This document shows positions 12,939 through 22,838 of a DNA stretch of 64,000 nucleotides, one piece after another. The position numbers and the translations under genes are program-made. The notes beneath the pieces were generated by a model, which saw nothing but the letters and a program-made list of their open reading frames with translations, did no database searches and was not told the DNA's origin. This DNA comes from Sequoia sempervirens. Its lineage: Eukaryota > Streptophyta > Pinopsida > Cupressales > Cupressaceae. Every line of letters starts with the position of its first letter. Positions within the stretch are counted from its first letter, which is position 1. Location of the stretch: assembly GCA_007258455.2 (NCBI GenBank), contig VDFB02193867.1, positions 533,439,071-533,503,070 on the forward strand, given 5' to 3'.

Positions 12939-13897
12939 TGAAGCACTACAAATCTGCAAACACTCAAACCTCAAATACACATTAAATAATGGGTTAGTCC
13001 AAGCCATGCACATCTACAAGTACTCCATATTGGATTGGTGTCAATTGTGCAAATGACCCTTTCCCAATCCTTACTAAAACTTAAATGATGCAATGCCTTG
13101 AAGATGGAGTAAGATGGAAAAAATTAGTTCTCAATTGAAAAGAGTGACTTTTCATAAGCTTGTAGATGGATTGATGAAGAATAAGCCCTCTATTTATAAA
13201 ATTTCAAATGCTAAGAGTGTTCAAAATAGAGCAATGTGGGATAAAGTTTTGACCAATGAGATGAAGCCACTTGTCACATTGTGATAGGTTGAGGAATGTG
13301 CAAGTTCTGGTCAATGTGCTGAAGAGGGGGAGATTCAAATTTGAATTTGAGAGTTAAGCTAAGTGGGGGACATGTAAGAAAGAAGTTATTGCCATGTTGG
13401 AAGGGACAAGTCAACTTGTCTTCATATTCAAACTTGAGGAATATTCTCAAAAGATGCTTTGTTGAGAGAAAATGATGATTTATAAATGAATTAAAATGCT
13501 TTATTGGTGCAAGTGGGAAAAGCTAGAGGATGTGATGGGTGGTTAGATTAGTTTAATCAAGATTAGCTTAACTTAGATGATGATTAGGGGTTTTGACCCA
13601 TTTGACTTAAATAGTTTGATTTATTTAAATCAAGAGGGAGAAATATGAATTTTGAGATTTAATTAAATAAAGTTTGGTTTATTTAATTAAAAGGATGATG
13701 CAAGATAAAGGTTAATTAATTTGAGGAGGATGAATCTAGGAGATGATTTATGAAAGATGAAATGTTAGGATTTGATTGATTTATTTAAATGAGGTAATGA
13801 TGTAGTGAATTGAAGGATGAAATGTTAGATTTGATTAAATGAAGGTTATTTAATTAAACTAGTGGATTGAAATGTATGCATATTTTGTGTGTCTACA
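12939..13897 (-). mobile_element. Family L LTR (copy a), minus orientation
   Basis: Read on the minus strand it starts TGTAGACACACAAAATATGC and follows the other L LTRs: AT-rich U3 with TTAATTAAATAAA-type blocks, a weak TATA region near 13195 and the conserved block CTTTCCCAATCC near 13062. The start lies inside the family M leader (13898 onward). The 3' limit is approximate because L LTRs vary after the motif GCAGATTT. No polypurine tract precedes it, so it is a 5' LTR or a solo LTR. Confidence 0.7.
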
Positions 13898-14313
13898 GAT
13901 TCACTGAAAACTAATGCTTGTATGATTGAAATATGCCTAAATGTAATGTCCTAAATGCAATAAACTAATAAATGATGTTGATTATTAATGTAAAACATAA
14001 TAAGTTCAAGTTTCTTGAAAACACATTATGATATGCAGAAAGATAGATTGAATGCAATATAAAAAAAATAGAGATGCTAAATAGAAATTTTGTACCTAGA
14101 AACTGATGTAAGAAATGAAGATTATAGACGTCCCTAAAATTCTAGAAAATTTGACATGACACTTAGCCAAGCTGGGCGACTTAGTCCTAGATCAGGGAAA
14201 CTGTTTCAGAGCCTATTAAGCCAAATGGGTATCTAGGTCTTCAAAAATTTATGACAAACAGGTGCAGTGGGACTAATTTGCCACTTTTGGTGACTTAGTC
14301 CACTTTGGCTTTT
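13898..14313 (-). mobile_element. Family M leader fragment, minus orientation
   Basis: Read on the minus strand this matches 20755-21170 on the plus strand over its length, including AAAGTGGACTAAGTCACC, TACCCATTTGG and AGCTTGGC followed by GCATTTAGGACATTACATTTA. It is the continuation of the M copy whose LTR lies at 16035-16860; the inverted L block 14319-15946 separates the two. One arm of the hairpin seen at 20764-20795 has decayed here (near 14265). It is cut at 13897 by LTR copy a. Confidence 0.75.
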
Positions 14314-14318
14314 CTAAA
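14314..14318 (+). repeat. Target-site duplication CTAAA, left copy
   Basis: CTAAA immediately precedes the TG that opens the inverted-LTR block and recurs directly after its final CA at 15947-15951. Five bp is the usual Ty3/gypsy target duplication. Confidence 0.7.
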
Positions 14319-15164
14319 TGTAGATGTTGAAAATCTGCAAATGGTTAGCATTTTAAAACCAAACTAATAATTCAACATCCCTATGAAATAATGAAACATG
14401 TTAGATATGCTAAATAAGATATCAAAACAGCAAGAAGAACTAAATGAGCATACCAACAACATGAATCAACCTTATCTCATAGTGGATTGGTGCTATTGTA
14501 GAAAATATCCCTTTCCCAATCCTTCCTTGAGCTCCATGATATGAAAATGATGTGAAAGTGCTATGAGGATGATATGAGGTGGGAAAAATTAGTTCTCACT
14601 TGAAGAGAGTAACTTTGCATAAGCTTTGTGGATGATTTGCTAAAAAATGATGCCTCTATTTAAAGATTTTCAAATGCTAAGAGTGCCAAACATGGAGGAT
14701 GTGGGACTAAATGTATACCAATGAAAGAAGGCCACTTGTCAAGTTGTGATAAGCTGAAAGTTGTGCAAGATTTGAGAAATGTGCCCATGAGAGGGAGTTT
14801 CAAATTCAAATTTGAGCAATAAATTTTGAGAGGGGGACAAGAAAATGAGAAATAAATGCAATGTTGGAGGAACAAATCAACTTGTCATATTTTTCAAACT
14901 TGAGGGAATATTCCCCATAAATGCCATGCTTAGTGAAAATGAGGGTTTTAATAAATCAATAAATTGATTTATTTGTGCAAGTGGCTAAATCTAGAGAATG
15001 CAAGTGGGTAAGATTAGCATTTAATCATGGTTAGGTTAGCTTAATGATGATTAGGTGAGTTTGAATTTTATGATTTAAATACTTGATTTATTTAAATCAG
15101 AAAAGGATGGAGAATGCATTATGAGACTTAATTAAATAAAGTCCTGGTTTATTTAATTAAATGG
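14319..15164 (-). mobile_element. Family L LTR (copy b), 5'-truncated, minus orientation
   Basis: Matches copies a and d and the element B LTRs read in reverse: CTTTCCCAATCC block near 14512, a TATA-like CTCTATTTAAAG near 14652, and AT-rich blocks ending TTTATTTAATTAAA near 15160. The first 200-odd bases of the LTR, with the expected TGTAGACA start, are missing where it joins the tail at 15165. The join is at a G-rich microhomology (GGATGGGGCATC). Confidence 0.7.
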
Positions 15165-15264
15165 ATGGGGCATCTAAAAAATTAGATTTTTTTTGAATTT
15201 TGATCGCGGCAAGTTTATTCTTTGAACCAATGCAACAAGTACATTGCTTCAAAGAGGGGAAAAA
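15165..15264 (+). mobile_element. Family L internal 3' tail with polypurine tract
   Basis: GGGGCATCTAAAAAATTAG through TTTATTCTTTGAACCAATGC matches the 3' tail of element B at 56875-56957. It ends in the purine-rich CAAAGAGGGGAAAAA (15250-15264), directly before TGTAGACACG of copy c. In family L this tract would prime plus-strand DNA synthesis. Confidence 0.75.
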
Positions 15265-15946
15265 TGTAGACACGCAAAATGTGTAGCATGCATGTGTGAT
15301 CCAATGGTTTAATCAAATGGCCTTCATTTGAGATCTAACATTTTCGTCCATTTGGTGAAATGAAGCTAGGACTTTGACCCCAGTAAATCTCAAATCTCCA
15401 TCTAGTAGTCAAATGTAAAGAAACTTTCACCTATCGTAAGCTTCTTCTTCCACTAGACCCAACCACTTGCACCAAATAAATCATTGATTTATTAAAACTA
15501 ATTTCACTCATGGCATTTATGGGGGAACTTCCTCGAAATTTGAAAAACCTTGACAATTTACCTCATTTATTGCTTCGACAAATCTTGCGCAACAGCAAGT
15601 GGCTTCTTCATTGGTCCCTCTATTTATTTCTGGCATTTGAAATAAGGGCATCGTCCCTGGCACTCTTTTCAGAAGTGAACTAATTTTGATCATCAACATA
15701 TCATTTTCATATCATGGAGCTTAAGCATGGATTGGGAAAGGACTATTTTCTACAATAGCACCAATCCACTATGAGATGATTTACTTCATGTTTTTCATGT
15801 TCTTATTTAGCTTGTTTTTTTCATTTGTTTGCATTTGAAAGCATTGATGTATCATTTCATATGGATGTTGTTATTTGCTTTGTTTTAAACTAACCATGCT
15901 AATGTGTGTTGTTTGTTTTGTGCAAATGCAGATTTCACCATCTACA
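15265..15946 (+). mobile_element. Family L LTR (copy c), internally deleted, plus orientation
   Basis: Starts TGTAGACACGCAAAATG right after a polypurine tract and ends CATCTACA, giving TGTAGA...TCTACA terminal inverted repeats. It contains the CTATTTATTT region and the GATTGGGAAAGG block near 15738. At about 680 bases it is shorter than the roughly 1-kb L LTRs elsewhere and must carry internal deletions. Confidence 0.7.
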
Positions 15947-15951
15947 CTAAA
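15947..15951 (+). repeat. Target-site duplication CTAAA, right copy
   Basis: Direct repeat of 14314-14318, directly after the CA that ends the inverted-LTR block. Confidence 0.7.
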
Positions 15952-16034
15952 AATATGAAAGTGGAATCAAAAGCTCTCGATCTACTTTTCTAAAAATCTG
16001 AAAGTGGAATCAAAAGCTCTTAATGTTGAGTTGC
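15952..16034 (-). mobile_element. Family M post-LTR segment with a short tandem duplication
   Basis: On the plus strand GAAAGTGGAATCAAAAGCTC occurs twice about 48 bases apart (15957 and 16005). On the minus strand the unit matches 20724-20750 of the other M copy. It joins the M LTR at 16035 to the leader fragment 13898-14313 once the inverted block is removed. Confidence 0.6.
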
Positions 16035-16860
16035 TGTAACAATGGATGAAAACTCTTGCTCTTGAATTCCTTAGAAGTTAACTTGAATGCTATCTTGAAT
16101 GCTTAATTCTTTCTTTCTTGACTTGACAATATGAATGAATGATGAATGGCGATTGAATGAGTGATTGAATTAATCATGAATGAATTATGAATTAGGGTTT
16201 AAAGGTCTCCTTTTATAGAGGAGAATTAAGCAAATGGCTAGAATAAGAATCATGATCACAGGCCAAGATTAAATTAAAAAATAATTTAATCAAGGGTGGA
16301 GTCTAATTGAGAGAAGAAAGCCATGGATAGATAAAGAATTGAGATGGAAGATAAGATTTTCATGGATAAAGAGGTGATAAAGATTATTTAATTTTGGTGG
16401 CCAACAAAAATGACTAAAATATTAATTTTATTTATTTCAAAAGAAAGGTGAGAACAAATTATATAATTAAATAATCAAAAATAATTATTTAATTGGGGAG
16501 ATAAACAAAGGATAAATAATTAAATAAAAATAACATTTATTTAATTGTAGAGAGAACAGGCTAATGAATAATTAAATAATTAAAATAGTTATTTAATTAT
16601 AGAAGAATATTGAAAAGCTAAGTTTTTAATTAAAATAATATTAGACTTAGATGCTTAATAAAAGTAAAAAAAAAATGTGAAAGTCATTTACAATTCTTTA
16701 CAACACCTTTACAAGACATGCATTTTATTCAATTTGCAAGGGTCCAAGACCAAATGTGGATGTGTAAAACACCTCACAACACTAGATCAAGGTGATATTA
16801 AGTCCAATTCATCATTAATTATTCCCATACCAAGCAAGAGATACTTTTTTGGGTGAGACA
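16035..16860 (-). mobile_element. Family M LTR, minus orientation
   Basis: Read on the minus strand it starts TGTCTCACCC, continues through stacked AT-rich TTAATTATTTAATT blocks, has a TATA box (TCTATAAAAGG, near 16215) and ends near CATCCATTGTTACA. It aligns along its length with the plus-strand M LTR at 19551-20378. No polypurine tract lies upstream (to the right), so it is a 5' LTR or a solo LTR. The true 3' end could lie some bases further left. Confidence 0.7.
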
Positions 16861-17009
16861 AAGTGTAAAGATGATTAGTTTATTAGAGAGGATGAGAAGG
16901 TCTTGGTTGATGCTTAGCCAAATTTTAGATTGTTAGGTAGTAGTCAATAGTTTTGAGAAGCTAATTCTTACCTCTATCTTTGGAAATTCCCTAGTGTTAA
17001 TTAGATCAA

Positions 17010-17486
17010 TTTCAATTTCAATGGCATTTCGAAGGGTAATTTGGGAAGGGCTAAAGATGGTAGTATTTTTGAGGTCCATCATGGCCAACCTCTAGGATGG
17101 TTTGTGTAGGAATTTGGTGTAGATTCCAAAAATGTGGTTGAAGCCCATTCTTCTTTGGTTTGGTCTGAAGATTTCTAAGGAGAAAAATGGAATAAGATTT
17201 GGGTTGAAGGTGATTCAAAGTTAATTATTGATTTAATGAATGGTGCCACTTGTCATCACTAGAAGTTGAATAACATTATGGATGATGTCTGTAGTCTATG
17301 TTCTTTTTTGATATATTTTTTTCTCATATTGGTAGAGATGATAATTGTGTTGTAGATTTTACTACAAATGTTGGTGTAAGTCTTCGGGATGGAGAGGGTT
17401 GCATCGATAAAAAGTGGATGGTTACCTACCATGAGTTAGTTTTAAAATTAATACTAGATGATATCAAAGAGCACCCTCCTAACTAA
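17010..17486 (+). pseudogene. LINE RNase H domain remnant
   Basis: Plus-strand frames give FNGISKGNLGRAKDGSIF (the usual FDGASKGNPG box, with Asp changed to Asn), then NKIWVEGDSKLIIDLMNGA, then HIGRDDNCVVDFTTN and a terminal segment to a stop at 17484. This is the RNase H that ends ORF2 in many plant LINEs. Stops and frameshifts break it and no reverse transcriptase is found next to it, so it is an isolated 3' piece. No poly(A) tail is visible. Confidence 0.75.
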
Positions 17487-18421
17487 GGGATTATATGGGT
17501 CTCCTTCTACCTTGTGCATTAGTTATTTTGTATGTGTTTCTATGCTTCTCCATGGTGTTCCTTAATTCTTCTTGCATGGGCATGTGTTTATCTGCTACTC
17601 AAGTCTTATGTCTTTTTTGTCTACACTTTGGGATCTTTCATTGACAAGCAATTTAATTGTCGAAATATCTATTGAAATGTTATGCTGAAGAACTATAAGG
17701 CATTCAAGCATTCAAGTATTATCAATTATTATCATTGTCATTTATCAATCATAAGTATTAGTTTCTAGTTGAGTAAGTTATCATTGTCATTTTCATTATC
17801 ATTTTCTAGCCTAGGTAAGTTATCTAGAATGTAACTATAATGTTCTATAGTATGGTAGACATATAGATCAAACTAGGTTTGATATAGGATTTCCATTAAT
17901 TGAGAAACTTATTCACCAATCTTTTTCTAAGTTCCAAAATTTACCTACACCTTCTAGAAGTCTATTTTCTAACAAACCAATGATCCAAAGTAGAAGACTT
18001 TCAAGTATAGATATCAAAACTATTCTAGAAGAAACTCTACTTGACCAACTGCTTACAATAGCCTATGGTAGACCTAGTTTTTCCTCATCACCCAAATCAT
18101 ATTCACTATCTAAATCATTCCAAAATTTTTACCATAATCTATTAATTGAATATAATCTTATAGAAGATTATCCTTCAAATATCTATTTACCTCTAATATA
18201 CCAACCATTTTTCTATATTTATCCCTCTAGATCGTCTCTAGTAACATTTTTTGATCTAAGGTAGAAATTAGAGCTAATAGAAAAATTGGCTAGACAAGTA
18301 ACAAAAAAATATGGATTTAGACAAAATAAATATTAGAAGCTAGACAATAGAGGAAAGTGGAATAGAATTATAGTAGTTAAAAAATATATTGATGAAATAG
18401 AAAATTTCCAAGAGCTAGCAT
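17487..18421 (+). other. Unassigned stretch with an AT-rich open frame
   Basis: From about 17850 to the gap one plus-strand frame is nearly free of stops. It reads RFDIGFPLIEKLIHQSFSKF, then from 17980 MIQSRRLSSIDIKTILEETL, and after one stop KLELIEKLARQVTKKYGF and VVKKYIDEIENFQELA just before the gap. The frame is Ser-, Ile- and Leu-rich and runs into the N gap. I do not recognise the protein. A decayed retroelement or an old endogenous pararetrovirus are options, with no motif to decide. Confidence 0.35.
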
Positions 18422-18521
18422 NNNNNNNNNNNNNNNNNNNNNNNNNNNNNNNNNNNNNNNNNNNNNNNNNNNNNNNNNNNNNNNNNNNNNNNNNNNNNNN
18501 NNNNNNNNNNNNNNNNNNNNN
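18422..18521. other. Assembly gap (100 N)
   Basis: One hundred N bases. The round length suggests a scaffold gap of unknown true size, so the joining of 17487-18421 to the family M tail is not proven. Confidence 0.95.
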
Positions 18522-19535
18522 GCTCACCTTTGTGTTGCACCAAGTGGAGGAAAGGGGTTAAGTAGCCTTATCCTTGTATGTCACTTGCCATTTCTTCTTT
18601 TGGCTAGTCGTTAACCTTTCATGAATATACAAGAGAAAGCTTGGGATGTGAATGACATGTCTTAAGTTTATTTGCATGTGACATACTTATCCATGATGTA
18701 GCTCAATTCAGAAACATATGACTTGGCATAGGGATTTCCATGCTGGCTCTCATGTCTTCTTTCATTGGCTACTTTAAAGCAATTTTTCATATTAATGGTG
18801 TAAGAAACCACTTTAAAGTGGGGACATACATAGAAGGCATCTTTTGGAAAAAAAAATTCATGGCATGATTTTTCTCTTCTTTTTTTTTCTTGTGATGTGT
18901 CCTATTTTTGGTGGTGTCATTGGATTTGATGTCATCCAAGAGTGTACCATCAAATTTCATGACATGATGTGAGTGAGGCATCCCATGGCAACGATATGAC
19001 ACCTTGACTTGTCCTCTCTTGGACACATTAAGCACAATGCTCCTTAATAAGAATACCTTACATGAACAAAGCAAAATTCCCTTCAAAAAAATATTTACAT
19101 GATATTCAAAAACATTTACAAAAAACATTTTCATTGTGGTGCCTTATCAAGGTTATCAAGAGGATAACTTTGGTAAGGTTAGTATAAGGGGAAGCTAACA
19201 CACTAACATAACTTTCTCACTAAACTGCTTCTTTGGAAAACTCACCCTATGGATGAACTGAAGTTCCCTAGCCCTAGAGTAAGCACACCTTTGATCCACC
19301 TCATTTTTCTTTCCTTTAGATATTTTCATTTCATGATTTCGTATCTTGTTTTTCTCAAATTATTCACCTTGTGCATGCCCTTTTGTACTTATGTTGGTAT
19401 GAATTAGGATCTTGGATCCTAGGGGCTTGATCAATGCCTTTATCTTTGTCATTATTTGTTATCCACATTGGTACGATTGGAATCTTCTTGAATGTATACT
19501 TTAGTGTGAATTTGAAGCAAGTTCATCCTTTCATT
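18522..19535 (+). mobile_element. Internal 3' tail of a family M element
   Basis: This stretch has no coding frame I can support. Because it runs straight into a polypurine tract and an M LTR, I assign it to the 3' internal part of a plus-strand M element whose body is lost or lies in the gap. Confidence 0.5.
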
Positions 19536-19550
19536 GAAGTGGGGGCATAA
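19536..19550 (+). promoter_or_regulatory. Polypurine tract of the family M element
   Basis: GAAGTGGGGGCATAA lies directly before TGTTTCAC. Position and composition fit the plus-strand primer site at a 3' LTR. Confidence 0.7.
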
Positions 19551-20378
19551 TGTTTCACAAAAAAAATGTATTTCTTGCATGGTATGGGAATAATTGATGA
19601 TGAATTGGACTTAATATTGGCTTGATCTAGTGTTGTGAGGTGTTTTACACGTCCACATTAGGTCTTGGACACTTGAAAATTGAATAAAATGCATGTATTG
19701 TAAAGGTGTTGTAAAGAATTGTAAATGACTTTCACACATTTTCTTGACTTTTATTAAGAATTTAAGTCTAATATTATTTTAATTCAAAAGTTAGCTTTTC
19801 CTCTTCTACAATTAAATAATTATTTTAATTATTTAATTATTCATTAGCCATTTCTCTATATAATTAAATAAATGTTATATTTATTTAATTATTCATACCT
19901 TCTTTACCTCCCCAATTAAATAATTATTTTTAATTATTTAATTATATAATTTGTTCTCACCTTTCTTTTGAAATAAATAAAATTAATATTTTAGTTATTT
20001 CTCCTATGTTGGCCACCTAAATTAAATAATATTTATCATCTCTTTGTCTATGTCAATCTTATCTTCCATCTCAAGTCATTATCTATCCATGTCTTTCTTC
20101 TCTCAATTAACCTCCACCTATGATTGAATTGTTTTCCAATTTTATCTTGGCCCTTGATCATGATCCTTATTCTAACCATTCAATTAACTCTCCTCTATAA
20201 AAGGATACCTTTAAACCCTAATTAATAATTCATTCATGATTAATTAAATCACTCATTCAATCATTGTTCATCATTTATTCATATTGTCAAGTCAAGAAAG
20301 AAAGAATTAAGCATTCAATATAACATTCAAGTTCACTTCTAAGGCATTCAATAGAAAGATTCTTCATCCATTGTTGCA
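19551..20378 (+). mobile_element. Family M LTR, plus orientation
   Basis: Starts TGTTTCAC after a polypurine tract and aligns with 16860-16035 read in reverse: GGTATGGGAATAATTGATG, the AT-rich TTAATTATTTAATT blocks, TCTATAAAAGG (TATA, near 20196) and CATCCATTGTTGCA. The tract on its left marks it as a 3' LTR, yet leader-like sequence follows on its right, so it may be an LTR shared by two tandem copies or left after recombination. The alignment stops near 20378; the biological end could be further on. Confidence 0.7.
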
Positions 20379-21190
20379 AAAAATCAAGATCTATCATCAT
20401 GGCAAGTTTCTAATTACATTGTTTCATGTTTCATGTTTCATGTTTCATTATTTTATTTTATCATTTGGGTTTAATTACCTAAATAGTTTTTGACCAAGGC
20501 AAACCCCTAATTCCTAACAATCAACATTTTCTCTCTCTTCCTGTGTGTGATTGCAAATTTAGGTGCTTGGATGGATTAGACATGATTGAAGAATAGGTTT
20601 CAAACTTGTTGGAGTCATTTCCCTTATTGACTAGGTCAAAATCTACACAAAAAGTCACTTTCAGGCTTGAATTTGGCAGTTTTAGAACCATACACCTAAA
20701 TGAACAGAAATAGCAGACTAAGTGCTTTTGACACCACTTTTAGATTTTAAAAAAATCCAAAGTGGACTAAGTCACCAACAGTGGTGACTTAGTCCCACTA
20801 CACCTATTTTTTAAATTGTTTCAAAGACTTGGATACCCATTTGGTTGAAACAAGCTCTGGAGTAGTTTCCCTAATCTGGGACAAAGTCACCCAGCTTGGC
20901 GTAAGTGTCCCAGTTGGCCAAAAAAATAGAGTTTCTACAATTTCAGGGATGTTTATACTCTTCATTTTGTCCTTCATTAGATTTCAGGTGTGAAATTTCT
21001 GTTTAGCATCTCTATTTTGTTTTATATTGCATTCAATCTATCTTTCTGCTTATCACAATGTGTTTTCAATAAAATTCCATTTCTTAGGTTTTACATTAAT
21101 AATCAACATCATTTATCAATTTATTGCATTTAGGACATTACATTTAGGCATATTTCAATCATAGTATCATTATTTTTGAGTGAACCCCCA
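20379..21190 (+). mobile_element. Family M leader-like sequence, plus orientation
   Basis: From about 20690 it matches the minus-strand pieces 15952-16034 and 13898-14313. It contains the TTTCATG repeats near 20425, a perfect hairpin at 20764-20795, and ends around ATTTCAATCATAGTATC near 21165. There is no coding frame. The part 20379-20690 is missing from the other copy. Confidence 0.6.
20764..20795 (+). repeat. Perfect 13-bp inverted repeat (hairpin) in the M leader
   Basis: GGACTAAGTCACC (20764-20776) and GGTGACTTAGTCC (20783-20795) are exact reverse complements with a 6-base loop AACAGT. In the transcript it would form a stable hairpin, possibly a packaging or dimer signal. The same place in the minus copy has one intact arm only. 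Confidence 0.75.
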
Positions 21191-21249
21191 ATTTTTTTTG
21201 GGATACCTTTCTCCTTTTAGGTGAAAAACCCTAGAAGTTTAAGAGAGAA

Positions 21250-22826
21250 GCCAATACAAAAATTTGTGGTTCACACTTCACCGTCCCATGTTTAGCCAAG
21301 GAAGAATCAATAAGATCCCAGAATCTACAGATAATTTTTTCCTTATACTGAAATAGCCTTCTATTAAATTCCATCCAAAGATTCCAAATTATGATGGCAG
21401 GAATGCCACAACATAAAAATTGGATTCAAGGGTTACTAATATAAAAAAATCAACAATCCAAAAGAGCTAGAATATTATGAGGTATAATCTAGTTAATCCC
21501 CCATTTAATCAATACCAACTACCAAATATCAATAGCCAAACTACAAAGAAGAAACAAATGATCGTTGTCCTCACCATTAACTTTGTAGAGATCACATCCA
21601 GAGGGACCCCCACTCCCCAAAGAGTAAGTCCTATCCCAAGTCAATGCCTTATGTCTCCAAGCCACCCATACGAAAGAATTGGATTTTGGTATGTCGACAT
21701 TCTTCCAAATAATATTTGAAGTCCCCTTATGCATATTTAGCTCATACTGAAATAAGTAGTAAGTAGACCTGATAGAGATCTTAGCACCACTGAAATTACC
21801 TCTCCACAGCCCTTTATCCCCATTACTCGAGATTGGAAAGCACTCAATTTTATGTTGCACCTCCTTGTTGGCATCCACCAAACCATGACTAATTTCCTAA
21901 AAAAAACTCCACCTTCATAGGTCATGATTATCCTTCATATAGTCTTTGGAAAATTTTCCCAATCTAGGTTCTAGAAGACATGCTAGATGTCATAAGAGTT
22001 GAGTATCCTTGAAGGCAGTCTCACATGCCCAACTATCCCTCCAAAGCCTAACTTTATCTCCCTTCCCAATCTACCAAGAAAGGTGAGACCTAATGAGAAA
22101 AAAACAAGCCCTTAAAAATTTCCATATACTTGAACCATTATGTAAAACACGCGAAGCATAAAACAAATCCTTTGAATCACACTAAAGGTATTTAGCTTGT
22201 AAAAATTTACTCCATAATTTCCCATGCTCGTCATAAATTATCCATACAATCTTAGCCCCAAGGGGAGCATTCACTTGTTTGAGAACCTAGACCACCTAGA
22301 TTCTTGGGTTTGTTGACCTCTTTCTATTTAAATAATTTGTATTTGAAGGTTTCATCATTACGTCTCCAAAGAGATAAATGTTACATTTTTTTCAAGGTAT
22401 TGGTCACGTTAATGGGGATTCAAAAAGTAGACATCAAATGGTTAGGGACTGAAGCCAAAGAAGAATTGATCAAGATGATTCTCCTTCCCATGAACAACCA
22501 CTGCCCTTTCCATGAAGCCAACTTATCTTGAACTATGGACAACATTTTAGTCCATTCTAGCTCAAGATTTCTTTTGTAGACAAGATCCATCCCCAAATAA
22601 ATATTGGGAAGATGATTGACCTCAAACCCAAGGATATGTTTTATATCCAAAGACTCAACAAAAAGCCTTAAATCATTGAACTAGAGGTTAAAGATATTGG
22701 GGATGTTGCTAAAGACCTGAAGACCCTTGATGTTGCCTTTATCCACCTCCCTCCTAATTTTATTTCTAATTTAAAAAAATAAGATTTTGATTGAATAATA
22801 GTTTTCAAATAGTAATTTATTGAATA
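21250..22826 (-). pseudogene. LINE-1: non-LTR retrotransposon ORF2 fragment
   Basis: The minus strand encodes the end of a LINE reverse transcriptase (LPNIYLGMDLVYKRNLE, DKLASWKGQWLFMGRRIILI, NSSLASVPNHLMS, 22420-22650), then a zinc-binding domain of the zf-RVT type (NIIWKNVDIPKSNSFVWVAW, DNDHLFLLCSLAIDIW, 21519-21881), then PAIIIWNLWMEFNRRLFQY (about 21350-21410). The order is that of plant LINE ORF2 before its RNase H. The reverse transcriptase core is missing, and stops occur between segments. LINE-2 lies at its right edge. Confidence 0.8.
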
Positions 22827-22838
22827 GGAAAAAACCAA
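22827..22838 (+). repeat. LINE-2 target-site duplication, left copy
   Basis: GGAAAAAACCAA, repeated exactly at 23742-23753 on the other side of LINE-2. Confidence 0.8.

Larger units (their letters stand above)
14319..15946. mobile_element. Inverted-LTR block of family L (LTR minus, tail, LTR plus)
   Basis: The block begins TGTAGATGTTGAAAATC and ends GATTTCACCATCTACA, so both outer ends are the U5 end of an L LTR, in opposite orientation. Inside are a minus-strand LTR that has lost its first 200-odd bases, about 100 bases of internal 3' tail with a polypurine tract, and a plus-strand LTR. CTAAA flanks it as a direct repeat. The interrupted sequence is recovered intact at 20724-20765 in the other family M copy, which gives an empty site. 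No coding sequence is left. I infer that an aberrant, inverted cDNA was integrated as a unit. Confidence 0.75.

Noticed and set aside
12670..13902. GATTC as target duplication for LTR copy a
   Set aside because: The left GATTC is not followed by a TG-type LTR end, and the family M leader does not resume on that side.
17980..18264. Assigning the frame to an endogenous caulimovirid
   Set aside because: AT-rich composition alone suggested it; no zinc knuckle, protease or polymerase motif is visible.
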